Source of the DNA: Acinetobacter colistiniresistens
GTDB taxonomy: Bacteria; Pseudomonadota; Gammaproteobacteria; Pseudomonadales; Moraxellaceae
NCBI RefSeq assembly: GCF_000413935.1
Contig: NZ_KE340381.1
Coordinates: 124,001 to 188,000, forward strand
Reading direction: 5' to 3'
DNA length: 64,000 bases
The notes under the pieces are model-generated. The model was not told the DNA's origin, did no database searches, and saw nothing but the letters and a program-made list of their open reading frames with translations. The first letter of the stretch is position 1. Every line of letters starts with the position of its first letter. The position numbers and the translations under genes are program-made. Of the stretch, positions 19,253-29,779 are shown one piece after another.

Positions 19253-20290
19253 ATGGATATTACAGAATTACTCGCCTTTTCAGTTAAAAACGGTGCTTCA
19301 GATTTACACCTTTCAGCGGGTATGCCTCCTATGATTCGTGTAGATGGTGAAGTCCGCCGTATTAACTTGCCAGCACTGGAACATAAAGATGTACACCGCT
19401 TGGTGTATGACATTATGAATGATAAACAACGTCGTGATTTTGAAGAAGATCTAGAAACTGACTTTTCATTTGAAGTTCCCAATATTGCACGTTTCCGTGT
19501 CAACGCATTTAACCAAAACCGTGGTGCAGGCGCAGTTTTCCGTACCATTCCATCAAAAGTTTTAACCATGGAAGATTTGGGTCTAGGCTCAATTTTCAAA
19601 GAAATTTGTGACTATCCACGTGGCATTGTGCTGGTGACTGGTCCAACGGGTTCAGGTAAATCCACCACCCTTGCAGCGATGATCGACTATATCAATGAAA
19701 ATCGTTATGACCATATTTTAACAGTTGAAGATCCAATCGAATTTGTTCATCAATCAAAGAAATGTCTGATCAACCAGCGTGAAGTACACCGTGATACACA
19801 TGGCTTTAACGCAGCACTCCGCTCAGCGCTACGTGAAGACCCAGACATCATTCTGGTCGGTGAGATGCGTGACTTGGAAACCATCCGCTTGGCACTCACA
19901 GCCGCGGAAACAGGTCACTTGGTGTTTGGGACACTACATACCACCTCTGCGGCAAAAACCATTGACCGTGTCATCGACGTATTCCCCGCTGAGGAAAAAG
20001 ACATGGTGCGCGCCATGTTGTCTGAATCCTTGCAAGCTGTGATTTCACAGACATTATTGAAAAAGAATGGTGGTGGCCGTGTGGCTGCACATGAAATTAT
20101 GATTGGAATTCCGGCCATTCGTAACCTTGTGCGCGAAAACAAAGTCGCGCAAATGTATTCAGCCATCCAGACAGGTGCCAACTACGGCATGAGCACCTTG
20201 GACCAAAGCTTGAAAACACTAGTGTCTAAAGGTTTAATCAGCCCACAAACAGCACGTACTGTAGCCAAGCAACCTGAATCATTCCTATAA
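19253..20290 (+). CDS. pilT: Type IV pilus retraction ATPase PilT
   Basis: The hexameric motor that pulls back type IV pili, driving twitching motility and DNA uptake. The 345-aa protein has Walker A GPTGSGKST (130-138), the Asp box TVEDPIEFVH, the His box GHLVFGTLHT and the PilT-specific AIRNLVRE sequence near the C-terminus. It is followed 24 bp later by pilU. A GGGG site precedes ATG. Confidence 0.97.
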   Translation: MDITELLAFSVKNGASDLHLSAGMPPMIRVDGEVRRINLPALEHKDVHRLVYDIMNDKQRRDFEEDLETDFSFEVPNIARFRVNAFNQNRGAGAVFRTIPSKVLTMEDLGLGSIFKEICDYPRGIVLVTGPTGSGKSTTLAAMIDYINENRYDHILTVEDPIEFVHQSKKCLINQREVHRDTHGFNAALRSALREDPDIILVGEMRDLETIRLALTAAETGHLVFGTLHTTSAAKTIDRVIDVFPAEEKDMVRAMLSESLQAVISQTLLKKNGGGRVAAHEIMIGIPAIRNLVRENKVAQMYSAIQTGANYGMSTLDQSLKTLVSKGLISPQTARTVAKQPESFL

Positions 20291-20314
20291 AAATAAATGG
20301 ATTAGAGAAATATC

Positions 20315-21433
20315 ATGGATTTTAATGATTTACTCAATTTGATGATTCAACAAAATGCATCAGACTTGTTTGTCACTGCAGATGTTGAACCTTCAATGAA
20401 AATTAACGGGCAAATTGTGCCGGTTTCAAAAAGCAAGCTTTCAGGGGAAATTGTCGGTCAATTGGTGCAATCCATTATGACCGATAAACAGCGTAAAGAA
20501 TTTGCCGAGACACGTGAATGTAACTTCGCGATTATGAACCGTGAAAAGACGGCACGTTTCCGTGTCAGTGCCTTTCAGCAACGTGATATGCCAGGTATGG
20601 TACTGCGTAAGATCGAAACCCATATTCCAAGCATGGATGATCTGAAACTACCAGAAGTGCTAAAAGAACTGGCCATGACCAAACGTGGCATTATTATCTT
20701 TGTCGGCGCAACAGGTACTGGTAAATCGACCTCTTTGGCTTCCATGATTGGTTACCGCAATCAAAACTCGAAGGGTCATATCATCACCATTGAAGACCCG
20801 ATCGAATTTGTACATCAACATGCAGGCTGTATTGTCACGCAACGTGAAGTTGGGATTGATACCGATTCATTCGAAATCGCGCTGAAGAATACACTACGTC
20901 AGGCACCGGATGTGATCTTGATTGGTGAGATCCGTTCTCGCGAAACCATGGACTATGCTATCGCCTTCGCAGAAACAGGTCACTTGGTCCTCGCCACCCT
21001 GCATGCCAACAACGCCAACCAAGCTCTCGATCGTATCATCCACTTCTTTGAAGCAGACCGTCATAGCCAACTGTATATGGACCTGTCGCTGAACTTAAAA
21101 GCACTCGTCGCGCAGCAACTGATTCCAACCCCAGATGGGAATTCACGTCGCGCTGCGATTGAGATTTTGATTAATACACCACTTTTGGCGGATTATATCC
21201 GTAAGGGCGAAATTCATGAGATTAAAGATCTAATGAAACGTTCACGTGAGTTGGGCATGCAAACCTTTGACCAAGCCTTATTCGATCTGTATAAGGCAGG
21301 CCAGATTACCTATAAAGATGCATTAAAGCATGCTGACTCACCAAACGATCTACGCCTCACCATCAAACTGTCAGAAGAAGGCGCAGACCAGTTATTAAGT
21401 GCTAGCCGCAATATCACTTTCGATGGCCAGTAA
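20315..21433 (+). CDS. pilU: Type IV pilus retraction accessory ATPase PilU
   Basis: A PilT paralogue that assists forceful retraction and depends on PilT. The 372-aa protein has Walker A GATGTGKST (131-139), TIEDPIEFVHQHAGC and GHLVLATLHANNANQALDRI. It lacks the PilT AIRNLVRE motif, with PLLADYIRKGEIHEIKDL in that place, which separates PilU from PilT. Confidence 0.96.
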   Translation: MDFNDLLNLMIQQNASDLFVTADVEPSMKINGQIVPVSKSKLSGEIVGQLVQSIMTDKQRKEFAETRECNFAIMNREKTARFRVSAFQQRDMPGMVLRKIETHIPSMDDLKLPEVLKELAMTKRGIIIFVGATGTGKSTSLASMIGYRNQNSKGHIITIEDPIEFVHQHAGCIVTQREVGIDTDSFEIALKNTLRQAPDVILIGEIRSRETMDYAIAFAETGHLVLATLHANNANQALDRIIHFFEADRHSQLYMDLSLNLKALVAQQLIPTPDGNSRRAAIEILINTPLLADYIRKGEIHEIKDLMKRSRELGMQTFDQALFDLYKAGQITYKDALKHADSPNDLRLTIKLSEEGADQLLSASRNITFDGQ

Positions 21434-21451
21434 TTCAAATTAAGCCATTAA

Positions 21452-21487
21452 AAAAAGGGAAGGTTTTTGTAACCTTCCCTTTTTATT
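21452..21487 (+). terminator. Intrinsic terminator after pilU
   Basis: An 11-bp stem, AAGGGAAGGTT with AACCTTCCCTT (21455-21465, 21471-21481), with A and T flanks. It sits between pilU and the convergent fur and can serve both. Confidence 0.85.
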
Positions 21488-21529
21488 TGTTCACTTTTGG
21501 TGAACTTCTTGCTTTTAACGCAAGAGCAC

Positions 21530-21967
21530 TTATTTTTTACGATAAGCCTCTTGGCATTCTGCATCACTACAGTAACCGTATAGGTTTAAAGAGTGTCCAG
21601 TTAGGGCAAAGCCATGTTGGTCTGCAACTGAATGTTGCTCTTTCTCGATAATATCATTTGTAAATTCAACAACTTTGTTACAGTTCAAGCATACAAGGTG
21701 ATCATGGTGATCTTCCTGCATGATTTCAAAAACCGAATGATTGTTTTCAAAATGATGACGCTGAATAATACCTGCAGCTTCGAATTGTGTTAACACACGG
21801 TAAACCGTCGCTAAGCCAACATCTTCGCCCTGCTCGAGCAAAGTTTTATAAATATCTTCAGCACTTAAATGATGTTGTTTTGAATTTTCTAATAATTCCA
21901 AAATCTTAATACGAGGAAGGGTAACTTTAAGTCCAGCTTTGCGTAAGTCTTGATTGGAAATCGGCAT
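21530..21967 (-). CDS. fur: Ferric uptake regulator
   Basis: Fur represses iron-uptake genes when bound to Fe(II). The 145-aa protein has the N-terminal winged helix (LATVYRVLTQFEAAGI at 52-67), the metal cluster HHDH (87-90), CLNC (Cys93, Cys96) and a second pair, Cys133 and Cys138, as in structural-zinc Fur proteins. It is divergent from bamE, a common arrangement in gammaproteobacteria. Confidence 0.97.
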   Translation of the reverse strand: MPISNQDLRKAGLKVTLPRIKILELLENSKQHHLSAEDIYKTLLEQGEDVGLATVYRVLTQFEAAGIIQRHHFENNHSVFEIMQEDHHDHLVCLNCNKVVEFTNDIIEKEQHSVADQHGFALTGHSLNLYGYCSDAECQEAYRKK

Positions 21968-22078
21968 AAAAAAAGGTCTCTCAACAAATCTTAAGTTGGA
22001 ATAGGCAATAGAGTTTAGATGCAGTATGATCTATCCTTGAACCAAATGCATCATCATTTATCAGGATAGTGTAGCAAA

Positions 22079-22477
22079 ATGCAAAAAATCATGCTGGCGT
22101 TGTTCGTCACTTCAGTACTTAGCGGTTGTTCAGTCTTTGGTGTTTATAAAGTCGATATTCCACAAGGAACACCATTAACCAAAGCACAAGCTTCTCAAGT
22201 ACAAGTGGGCATGAGCTTTCAGCAAGTCCGTTTCTTGCTTGGCAGCCCAACGGTTACAGATCCATTGAATCCACAACGTTGGGACTACATCTACAACTAT
22301 ATCCCAGGCACTTATGCGAAAAAAGCAAAAATACCTGCAGCACATGGTCAACATTTAAAAATTTATTTTGATGCGAATGGTAACGTAGAACGTATAGAAG
22401 GCTTAGATACGATTCCAGAATCACAACCTGGTTTACCGGCATCAAAAGAAGCCATTTTGACTGCGCCACCACTATAA
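22079..22477 (+). CDS. bamE: Outer membrane assembly lipoprotein BamE
   Basis: A small lipoprotein of the BAM complex, which inserts beta-barrel proteins in the outer membrane. The 132-aa protein has a lipobox LSGC (Cys17) and the BamE core VGMSFQQVRFLLGSP followed by RWDYIYNY. It is divergent from fur and convergent with rnfH. Confidence 0.94.
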   Translation: MQKIMLALFVTSVLSGCSVFGVYKVDIPQGTPLTKAQASQVQVGMSFQQVRFLLGSPTVTDPLNPQRWDYIYNYIPGTYAKKAKIPAAHGQHLKIYFDANGNVERIEGLDTIPESQPGLPASKEAILTAPPL

Positions 22478-22490
22478 CGGCTTTCCCGTA

Positions 22491-22535
22491 AAAAGAAACC
22501 CCTCATCGAGTCAATCGTGAGGGGTTTCTTTTATG
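22491..22535. terminator. Bidirectional terminator between bamE and rnfH
   Basis: A perfect 15-bp stem, AAAAGAAACCCCTCA with TGAGGGGTTTCTTTT (22491-22505, 22518-22532). It overlaps the rnfH stop codon by two bases and can serve both genes. Confidence 0.88.
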
Positions 22536-22854
22536 AACTTGATGGTCTAAAACGATTACCTTTGATAAAACGTCCGACTGGGTTCTTAGCGGCCCGATTA
22601 CGACGAATATCTTTCGGATTGATGGTTAAAGCACGGTAGATCTCTACTCGGTCGCCTGCCTGAAGCACGGTATCGGTTTCAATTTTGCTGCCAAACACAC
22701 CCAAATGTACAACTTCTGGCAATGTAATCTGTTCAGCTAGACCACTCGCTTCAATTGCCTGCTGTGCGGTCATACCTTCACGAAATGCAACAGCAAGATG
22801 AAACTGCTGCTCAGGCGTTGCAAAAGCCACCCAAACTTGTTTTGTTAGTTCCAT
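22531..22854 (-). CDS. rnfH: RnfH family protein (ubiquitin-like fold)
   Basis: A small beta-grasp protein of unknown precise role, usually found by bamE or rnf genes. I start at ATG 22854 (107 aa, MELTKQVWVAFATPEQQFH). This overlaps the upstream stop codon as TAATG, so translation is coupled. The conserved VGVFGSKIETDTVLQAGDRVEIYR-like region (LGVFGSKIE ... GDRVEIYRAL) fits the family. Confidence 0.88.
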   Translation of the reverse strand: MELTKQVWVAFATPEQQFHLAVAFREGMTAQQAIEASGLAEQITLPEVVHLGVFGSKIETDTVLQAGDRVEIYRALTINPKDIRRNRAAKNPVGRFIKGNRFRPSSS

Positions 22855-23936
22855 TAGAGTATTTGTCCAACCACCGCAACGATTGCGATCATGATTGAGA
22901 GTGGTAGCACTAAACGTACCGCAATACGCCATACGTTATAGAACAGCTCATTACTAAAACCCATGGCTTTACGAAGATGACTGATCTTCATAATCCACCC
23001 CGCAAATACGGCATAAATCAGACAAATCACTAATCCCCATAACATCAACAAGGTATTAAAAATTTGTTCAACTTGTGGCGCTGCCCACACAGCAATTGCT
23101 GCAAGCAGGATTGCCCATTGCACCACTATCGCGAGCTGGCGTTGTGCTAATTGTTCTTTTGCAAACTGAATCAGTAATGCAGCAGACATAATTGCTGCAA
23201 AAACCCAAGCCAAAGCAGGAAGTTGAGCCTGAACAGAAAAGAAACCAAATGCAATCACTGCGAGTAACTGAGCCACCCAGATCGGTAAAACCGCTGTTGT
23301 TGCCGCATTCTGTTGTTTTACCGCAGGTAAACTGCTTTGCCAATATAGGCCTAAGCCCAAACCACTTGCGACCAAAGCCAATACCGTGGCATTACCCCAC
23401 TCTTTGAACTCGACACCCGTCCAGTGCCAAGCTTGTAAATGTGTTCCCATCACATTGGCAAGCACAAATGCAGCAAGTACGCCGATGGTTGTGAGTCCAA
23501 TTAAAATCTGACGAGGAATAAAAGAGAGTCCAACTGCGACAATGGCAAAGATTGCAAAAAGCGCCTGATTCGGTAAATCGAGGCTAAGTTGCTGTGTAAC
23601 GACATGCGTTGCAGTCGTCAACACACTACCTGCAAAAAAAGGTACGAATACAACGGCCAACCATCCTACAATACGCCATCTTGGTGAAGCATCTGCATCA
23701 CGAGTTAAGCCCGAAAGTGCTTGTAACGCAGTAGTCTGTGAACGCTTTGCTAAAGCAATTTCAAGATAACCAATGGGTAATGCCAATAAAATCATGGTTC
23801 CCAACCACAGTAACCAGAAATCAAATTGACGGTCAATCTGGATACCCACAGTCGGAGCCAATGTGGTAATCATGACAAAAGATAGGCAAAACGCCATCAC
23901 TGGAGCCAACCAGCGTGACAGAGTTGTGTCCTGCAT
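22854..23936 (-). CDS. SNF (neurotransmitter:sodium symporter)-like transporter
   Basis: A 360-aa polytopic protein with about ten hydrophobic segments. It is shorter than typical NSS transporters (about 450 aa). The opening segments (LAPVMAFCLSFVMITTLAPT, LALPIGYLEIALAKRSQTTA) resemble the first helices of the family, including the ALPIGYLEIALAKR turn. Sodium-site residues are not clear, so substrate and activity are unknown. It is translationally coupled to rnfH. Confidence 0.72.
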   Translation of the reverse strand: MQDTTLSRWLAPVMAFCLSFVMITTLAPTVGIQIDRQFDFWLLWLGTMILLALPIGYLEIALAKRSQTTALQALSGLTRDADASPRWRIVGWLAVVFVPFFAGSVLTTATHVVTQQLSLDLPNQALFAIFAIVAVGLSFIPRQILIGLTTIGVLAAFVLANVMGTHLQAWHWTGVEFKEWGNATVLALVASGLGLGLYWQSSLPAVKQQNAATTAVLPIWVAQLLAVIAFGFFSVQAQLPALAWVFAAIMSAALLIQFAKEQLAQRQLAIVVQWAILLAAIAVWAAPQVEQIFNTLLMLWGLVICLIYAVFAGWIMKISHLRKAMGFSNELFYNVWRIAVRLVLPLSIMIAIVAVVGQIL

Positions 23937-24050
23937 AATGCATTCCTTGAAAAATCTTTGAACTCATTGCGCTTTATGGAGTTTGCAATGAAATATTCAA
24001 TCTATTTTGCCTTTCTCACGCCTGAAAATCAAAACAAAAGATATCGAAAG

Positions 24051-24082
24051 AAAAAAGCAAATCACCGGTTAAGATGATTTGC
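24051..24082 (-). terminator. Terminator after the hemerythrin gene
   Basis: An 8-bp stem, GCAAATCA with TGATTTGC (24057-24064, 24075-24082), with a T run on the minus strand. Confidence 0.7.
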
Positions 24083-24182
24083 TGCGCACCAGTTATTATT
24101 TTATTCATTAGACCCCCTGTATATCACTCATACCAACCTTATTATTTTTCATAACAAGGAGTCTTTTTTTATTATCTTATTA

Positions 24183-24638
24183 TTATGAGAAGAAACGAGC
24201 GAACCAGTTTTTCCCTTTTTTCTTTTCATTTTCTTTAATGATTCCAATCATATTTTCTTTCACCGCACCAACATAATCTGCATCATCATGGCGGATATGG
24301 TTAATCAACCATTTTGAAAGAGCTTCATGCAGTTCACTATCAATTTCCTGCCCCAGCTCAAAACGTTGACGATAGGTCTCGATCTTTTTGATAAATAAAT
24401 CATGCACTCGCTTGTGTGGTACACGATATTTATAGTTTGCTTCTTCCTGCAAACTTTCTTCAAAGGTAAAATGTGATTGGGTATAATCAATAATATTATC
24501 TAAAATACCTTTTAATTTGGCGCGATCATCACCTTCATTTAATTCATCAATTTCATTAATATAATCTAGAATACGACGATGCTGATCATCGATCACCTCG
24601 ATTCCTGTATTATATTCGACAGACCATTTCATACCCAT
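24183..24638 (-). CDS. Bacteriohemerythrin
   Basis: A diiron oxygen-binding or iron/redox-sensing protein. I start at ATG 24638 (151 aa), which has GGGG upstream, rather than the TTG at 24650. All seven iron ligands are visible: His20 in DDQH, His56 and Glu60 in HFTFE, His75 and His79 in PHKRVH, His114 and Asp119 in NHIRHDD. The tail EKKKGKNWFARFFS is basic and aromatic and could lie on the membrane. It is monocistronic. Confidence 0.92.
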   Translation of the reverse strand: MGMKWSVEYNTGIEVIDDQHRRILDYINEIDELNEGDDRAKLKGILDNIIDYTQSHFTFEESLQEEANYKYRVPHKRVHDLFIKKIETYRQRFELGQEIDSELHEALSKWLINHIRHDDADYVGAVKENMIGIIKENEKKKGKNWFARFFS

Positions 24639-24923
24639 ATCGAACCCCAAACCATATTTGATTTATTGAATAAGAATATAATATCGATAATGCAATTAAA
24701 TAAAAACGCAGCATTTTTGTCAGGTTTTAAATATTTACACATAAAACAAATTAAACTATTGTTTTATATTTAATTAAATATTTTAACCAATCAAAACACT
24801 CAAGTATTTTTTAACCAACAAGAAAAAATATCTATCTAATTTTATTGAAGTAACTAAAGAATATAAGGAATACCCCATTAAAAGATATATCTAATATATA
24901 TATTTATATTGTCTTTTGATCTA
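24639..24923. other. AT-rich region upstream of the hemerythrin gene
   Basis: This 285-bp gap is very AT-rich. It should hold the hemerythrin promoter, but I see no firm -35/-10 pair, and no gene or long repeat. Confidence 0.4.
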
Positions 24924-25772
24924 TTAATACTGGTCTGCTTTGGTTACTCGTTTTAATGCAGGATTTTGCGCCTCGCGTATTAAGCGCTCCACACGAGTTA
25001 ATGCCTGTAAAATGGGCTGACCATGCTGAAATAAAATCATTTCCCCTGCTTGGTAAGCAGTCCACGCCTCATTATGTGTTAAAGGCTCAGTCGTGATCAC
25101 AGCAACCCGATCTTCTGGCGTGGTAACTTCACTAAAATCCACTTTAACGTCGAGATCAATCAAATGTGCGTGCTGGAATGGGTACTCGCGTACAAGCCAA
25201 TGCAACTTGGTGGTGGCATAACTAAATAAAGCTTTACCATTCGACAGGCAGAAATTAAATGTGCCATGTTCTGCAATCTGTGGTGCAATACGCTGTAAAA
25301 GTGCAAAAATCTCTTCCAAACTTGGCTCGGTATAGCCAAATGCTTGCACAAATTGATCCAGTAAATAACAGAATGCAAGCTCACTATCTGTATTGCCTAC
25401 TGGCTCAAAACGACCGCTCAACTCAGGTTTAAAGTCATGCAAATCACCATTGTGGGCAAAAATCCAATGTCTGCCCCAAAGCTCGCGTAAAAAAGGATGT
25501 GAGTTTTCAAGGTTAATTTTGCCTTGTGTCGCTTTACGGATATGCGCGATGACATTACGTGATTTAATTGGATAATTACGAATTAAATCAGCAATAGGTG
25601 ATTCAACCGCAGATTGATTATCCACGAATAAGCGGCAGGCTTTATCTTCGAAAAAAGCAATTCCAAAGCCGTCACAATGATCAGAGGTTACCCCTGCCCG
25701 TTGTGAAAACCCACGGAAAGAAAAGGTAATATCTGTCGGGGTGGCGCAATTCATTCCTAATAGCTGGCACAT
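24924..25772 (-). CDS. Class II glutamine amidotransferase, YafJ family
   Basis: A 282-aa N-terminal-nucleophile amidotransferase domain. Cys2 (MCQLLGMNCATPTD) is the expected catalytic residue, exposed once Met is removed. The motifs HIRKATQGKINLENSHPF and AHNGDLHDF (glutamine binding) and GNTDSELAFCYLLD are clear. The protein has no synthase domain, so its acceptor substrate is unknown. Confidence 0.9.
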   Translation of the reverse strand: MCQLLGMNCATPTDITFSFRGFSQRAGVTSDHCDGFGIAFFEDKACRLFVDNQSAVESPIADLIRNYPIKSRNVIAHIRKATQGKINLENSHPFLRELWGRHWIFAHNGDLHDFKPELSGRFEPVGNTDSELAFCYLLDQFVQAFGYTEPSLEEIFALLQRIAPQIAEHGTFNFCLSNGKALFSYATTKLHWLVREYPFQHAHLIDLDVKVDFSEVTTPEDRVAVITTEPLTHNEAWTAYQAGEMILFQHGQPILQALTRVERLIREAQNPALKRVTKADQY

Positions 25773-25871
25773 ATCTTTAAACTAGCAAACATCTAAGCCT
25801 ATTGTGCATGAGGGATAGATACCTTGTAAATCTGAATATGTGCTCACTATTAGACTAAGAGTGATATAGTG

Positions 25872-26648
25872 CTAGCGCTGCACCATTTTGTTCATCACAA
25901 AAGAGGTCGCAATCTTATTCACTTCTAGGAAAACAAAATAATCCAAGCATTTAAAATTTTCGTCATAAAATGCTTGTTTTGATAGTTTCGATTGCATTCC
26001 AAGATAGGTCTGAAACAGTTTTGGCATGCGTTCATCTTGCGGGAAACTATAGTCAGGACGTTCTGGTTCAAAGCTACGTTTTGAACGAATATCAATTGTC
26101 TGATGATCACCCAACTGTTGAATTTGACGATGGGTGTAATAGGCACGAGCCAAGTTATCGTCTAAATGAATACTGACGCAGCCCATTAAATATTTGGCAC
26201 GCATGGACCAGAGTACTTTAGGAACCAAGTTTAACCAGAGCATGGAAAGTGCCTTCCCAGAACGGAATTTGGGATGTACACAGGTTCGTCCAATTTCGAG
26301 AATACTTGGTAAATGAGAAAACTGAGGAACGATTTCAAATTCTTTTGCGCTGTAACTTTGCCCAATTTCATAGCCCTGAAACAGTTTTAGTCGCGTATAA
26401 GCAACAATTTCACCAGTCCATTTTTCTCGCAAAACTGCATGCTCACAACCGAAATCATAAAGATCCTGATCTAAACCGTCTTCAAAGTGCATGCCAAATT
26501 GGTGACTAAATTGTGTTGCTCTAAAACGTTGTACTTCTTGTAATTCTTTTAAATTATCCACCCATTCAAAACGGAATTGATTTTGAGCTGGTTTGTGGCG
26601 TAAAGGTAAAGTCAATGTCTGGCGATATTGATTTAATTTTTCTAGCAT
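25872..26648 (-). CDS. OlsB-like GNAT acyltransferase
   Basis: A 258-aa acyltransferase that resembles OlsB and hemolysin/FeeM-like GNAT proteins. OlsB transfers 3-hydroxyacyl chains from ACP to ornithine or lysine to make aminolipids. Visible pieces include FRATQFSHQFGMHFEDGLDQD, the CoA/ACP-site strand ILEIGRTCVHPKFRSGKAL and YLMGCVSIHLDD. Its partner OlsA is not in the window. AAGGAG precedes the ATG. OlsB is the best reading but not certain. Confidence 0.68.
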   Translation of the reverse strand: MLEKLNQYRQTLTLPLRHKPAQNQFRFEWVDNLKELQEVQRFRATQFSHQFGMHFEDGLDQDLYDFGCEHAVLREKWTGEIVAYTRLKLFQGYEIGQSYSAKEFEIVPQFSHLPSILEIGRTCVHPKFRSGKALSMLWLNLVPKVLWSMRAKYLMGCVSIHLDDNLARAYYTHRQIQQLGDHQTIDIRSKRSFEPERPDYSFPQDERMPKLFQTYLGMQSKLSKQAFYDENFKCLDYFVFLEVNKIATSFVMNKMVQR

Positions 26649-26730
26649 AATGAAAGCTCCTTATGGCTAGATTCACCTTAAAGCGCTTAAATGACATTGC
26701 GATGACTAAAACATGAACAACTGATGACCA

Positions 26731-26756
26731 AAAAAGAGACCTCTCAAGGTCTCCTT
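26731..26756 (-). terminator. Terminator after argB
   Basis: A 7-bp stem, GAGACCT with AGGTCTC (26736-26742, 26747-26753), followed on the minus strand by TTTTTT. Confidence 0.75.
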
Positions 26757-26774
26757 TAAAATCAATAGAATGAA

Positions 26775-29109
<2,335 letters not shown>

Positions 29110-29245
29110 TATAAGCCCCTATTTTTATAATCTTTTGATCCATAAAAAACGCAGAAACTATTAAGAAATTAATTCACCCTTATTCAGAAAAATTAAAATA
29201 ATTAATCTGCTGCTTTGTAATATATATCGGAGCAACAATCAATAT

Positions 29246-29281
29246 GAAAAATGCAACGTTTTTCAGCAAAACATTGCATTT
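29246..29281 (-). terminator. Terminator after dut
   Basis: AAATGCAACGTTTT pairs with AAAACATTGCATTT (29249-29262, 29268-29281) with one mismatch, and a T run follows on the minus strand. Confidence 0.65.
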
Positions 29282-29303
29282 AAAATGATAATGACTGAAA
29301 AGC

Positions 29304-29756
29304 TTATTGTTTTCCAGTATGGCCAAAACCACCCGCACCACGCTCAGTTGCCACAAATTCATTTACTTGTTCAAACTCAGCCTGAACGACAGGAACCAAT
29401 ACATATTGTGCTAAACGTTCACCTGGTTCTAAACGGAAGGTATTCTGCCCACGGTTCCAGACTGAAACCATCAACTCACCTTGATAATCAGAATCAATTA
29501 GGCCAACCAAATTACCTAATACAATACCATGTTTATGACCTAGACCTGAGCGAGGTAAAATCAAACCCGCAAAATTTGGATCTTCAATATAAATCGCCAA
29601 GCCCGTTTTCACTAAAACAGTTTCGCCCGCAGCAATTTCAATCGCTTCATCTAAACATGCACGCAAATCTAGACCTGCAGAACCCGTTGTCGCATAAGAA
29701 GGCAAAGCCCACTCTTGACCTAAACGTGCATCTAATACTTTAACTTGGACTTTCAT
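29304..29756 (-). CDS. dut: dUTP diphosphatase
   Basis: Dut hydrolyses dUTP to dUMP, keeping uracil out of DNA and supplying thymidylate synthesis. The 150-aa trimeric enzyme shows the family motifs: [41 protein letters not shown] and the C-terminal [13 protein letters not shown] loop. It is 23 bp behind rep and read in the same direction. Confidence 0.97.
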   Translation of the reverse strand: MKVQVKVLDARLGQEWALPSYATTGSAGLDLRACLDEAIEIAAGETVLVKTGLAIYIEDPNFAGLILPRSGLGHKHGIVLGNLVGLIDSDYQGELMVSVWNRGQNTFRLEPGERLAQYVLVPVVQAEFEQVNEFVATERGAGGFGHTGKQ

Positions 29757-29779
29757 TACAACTTCCTACTTACAATCTA

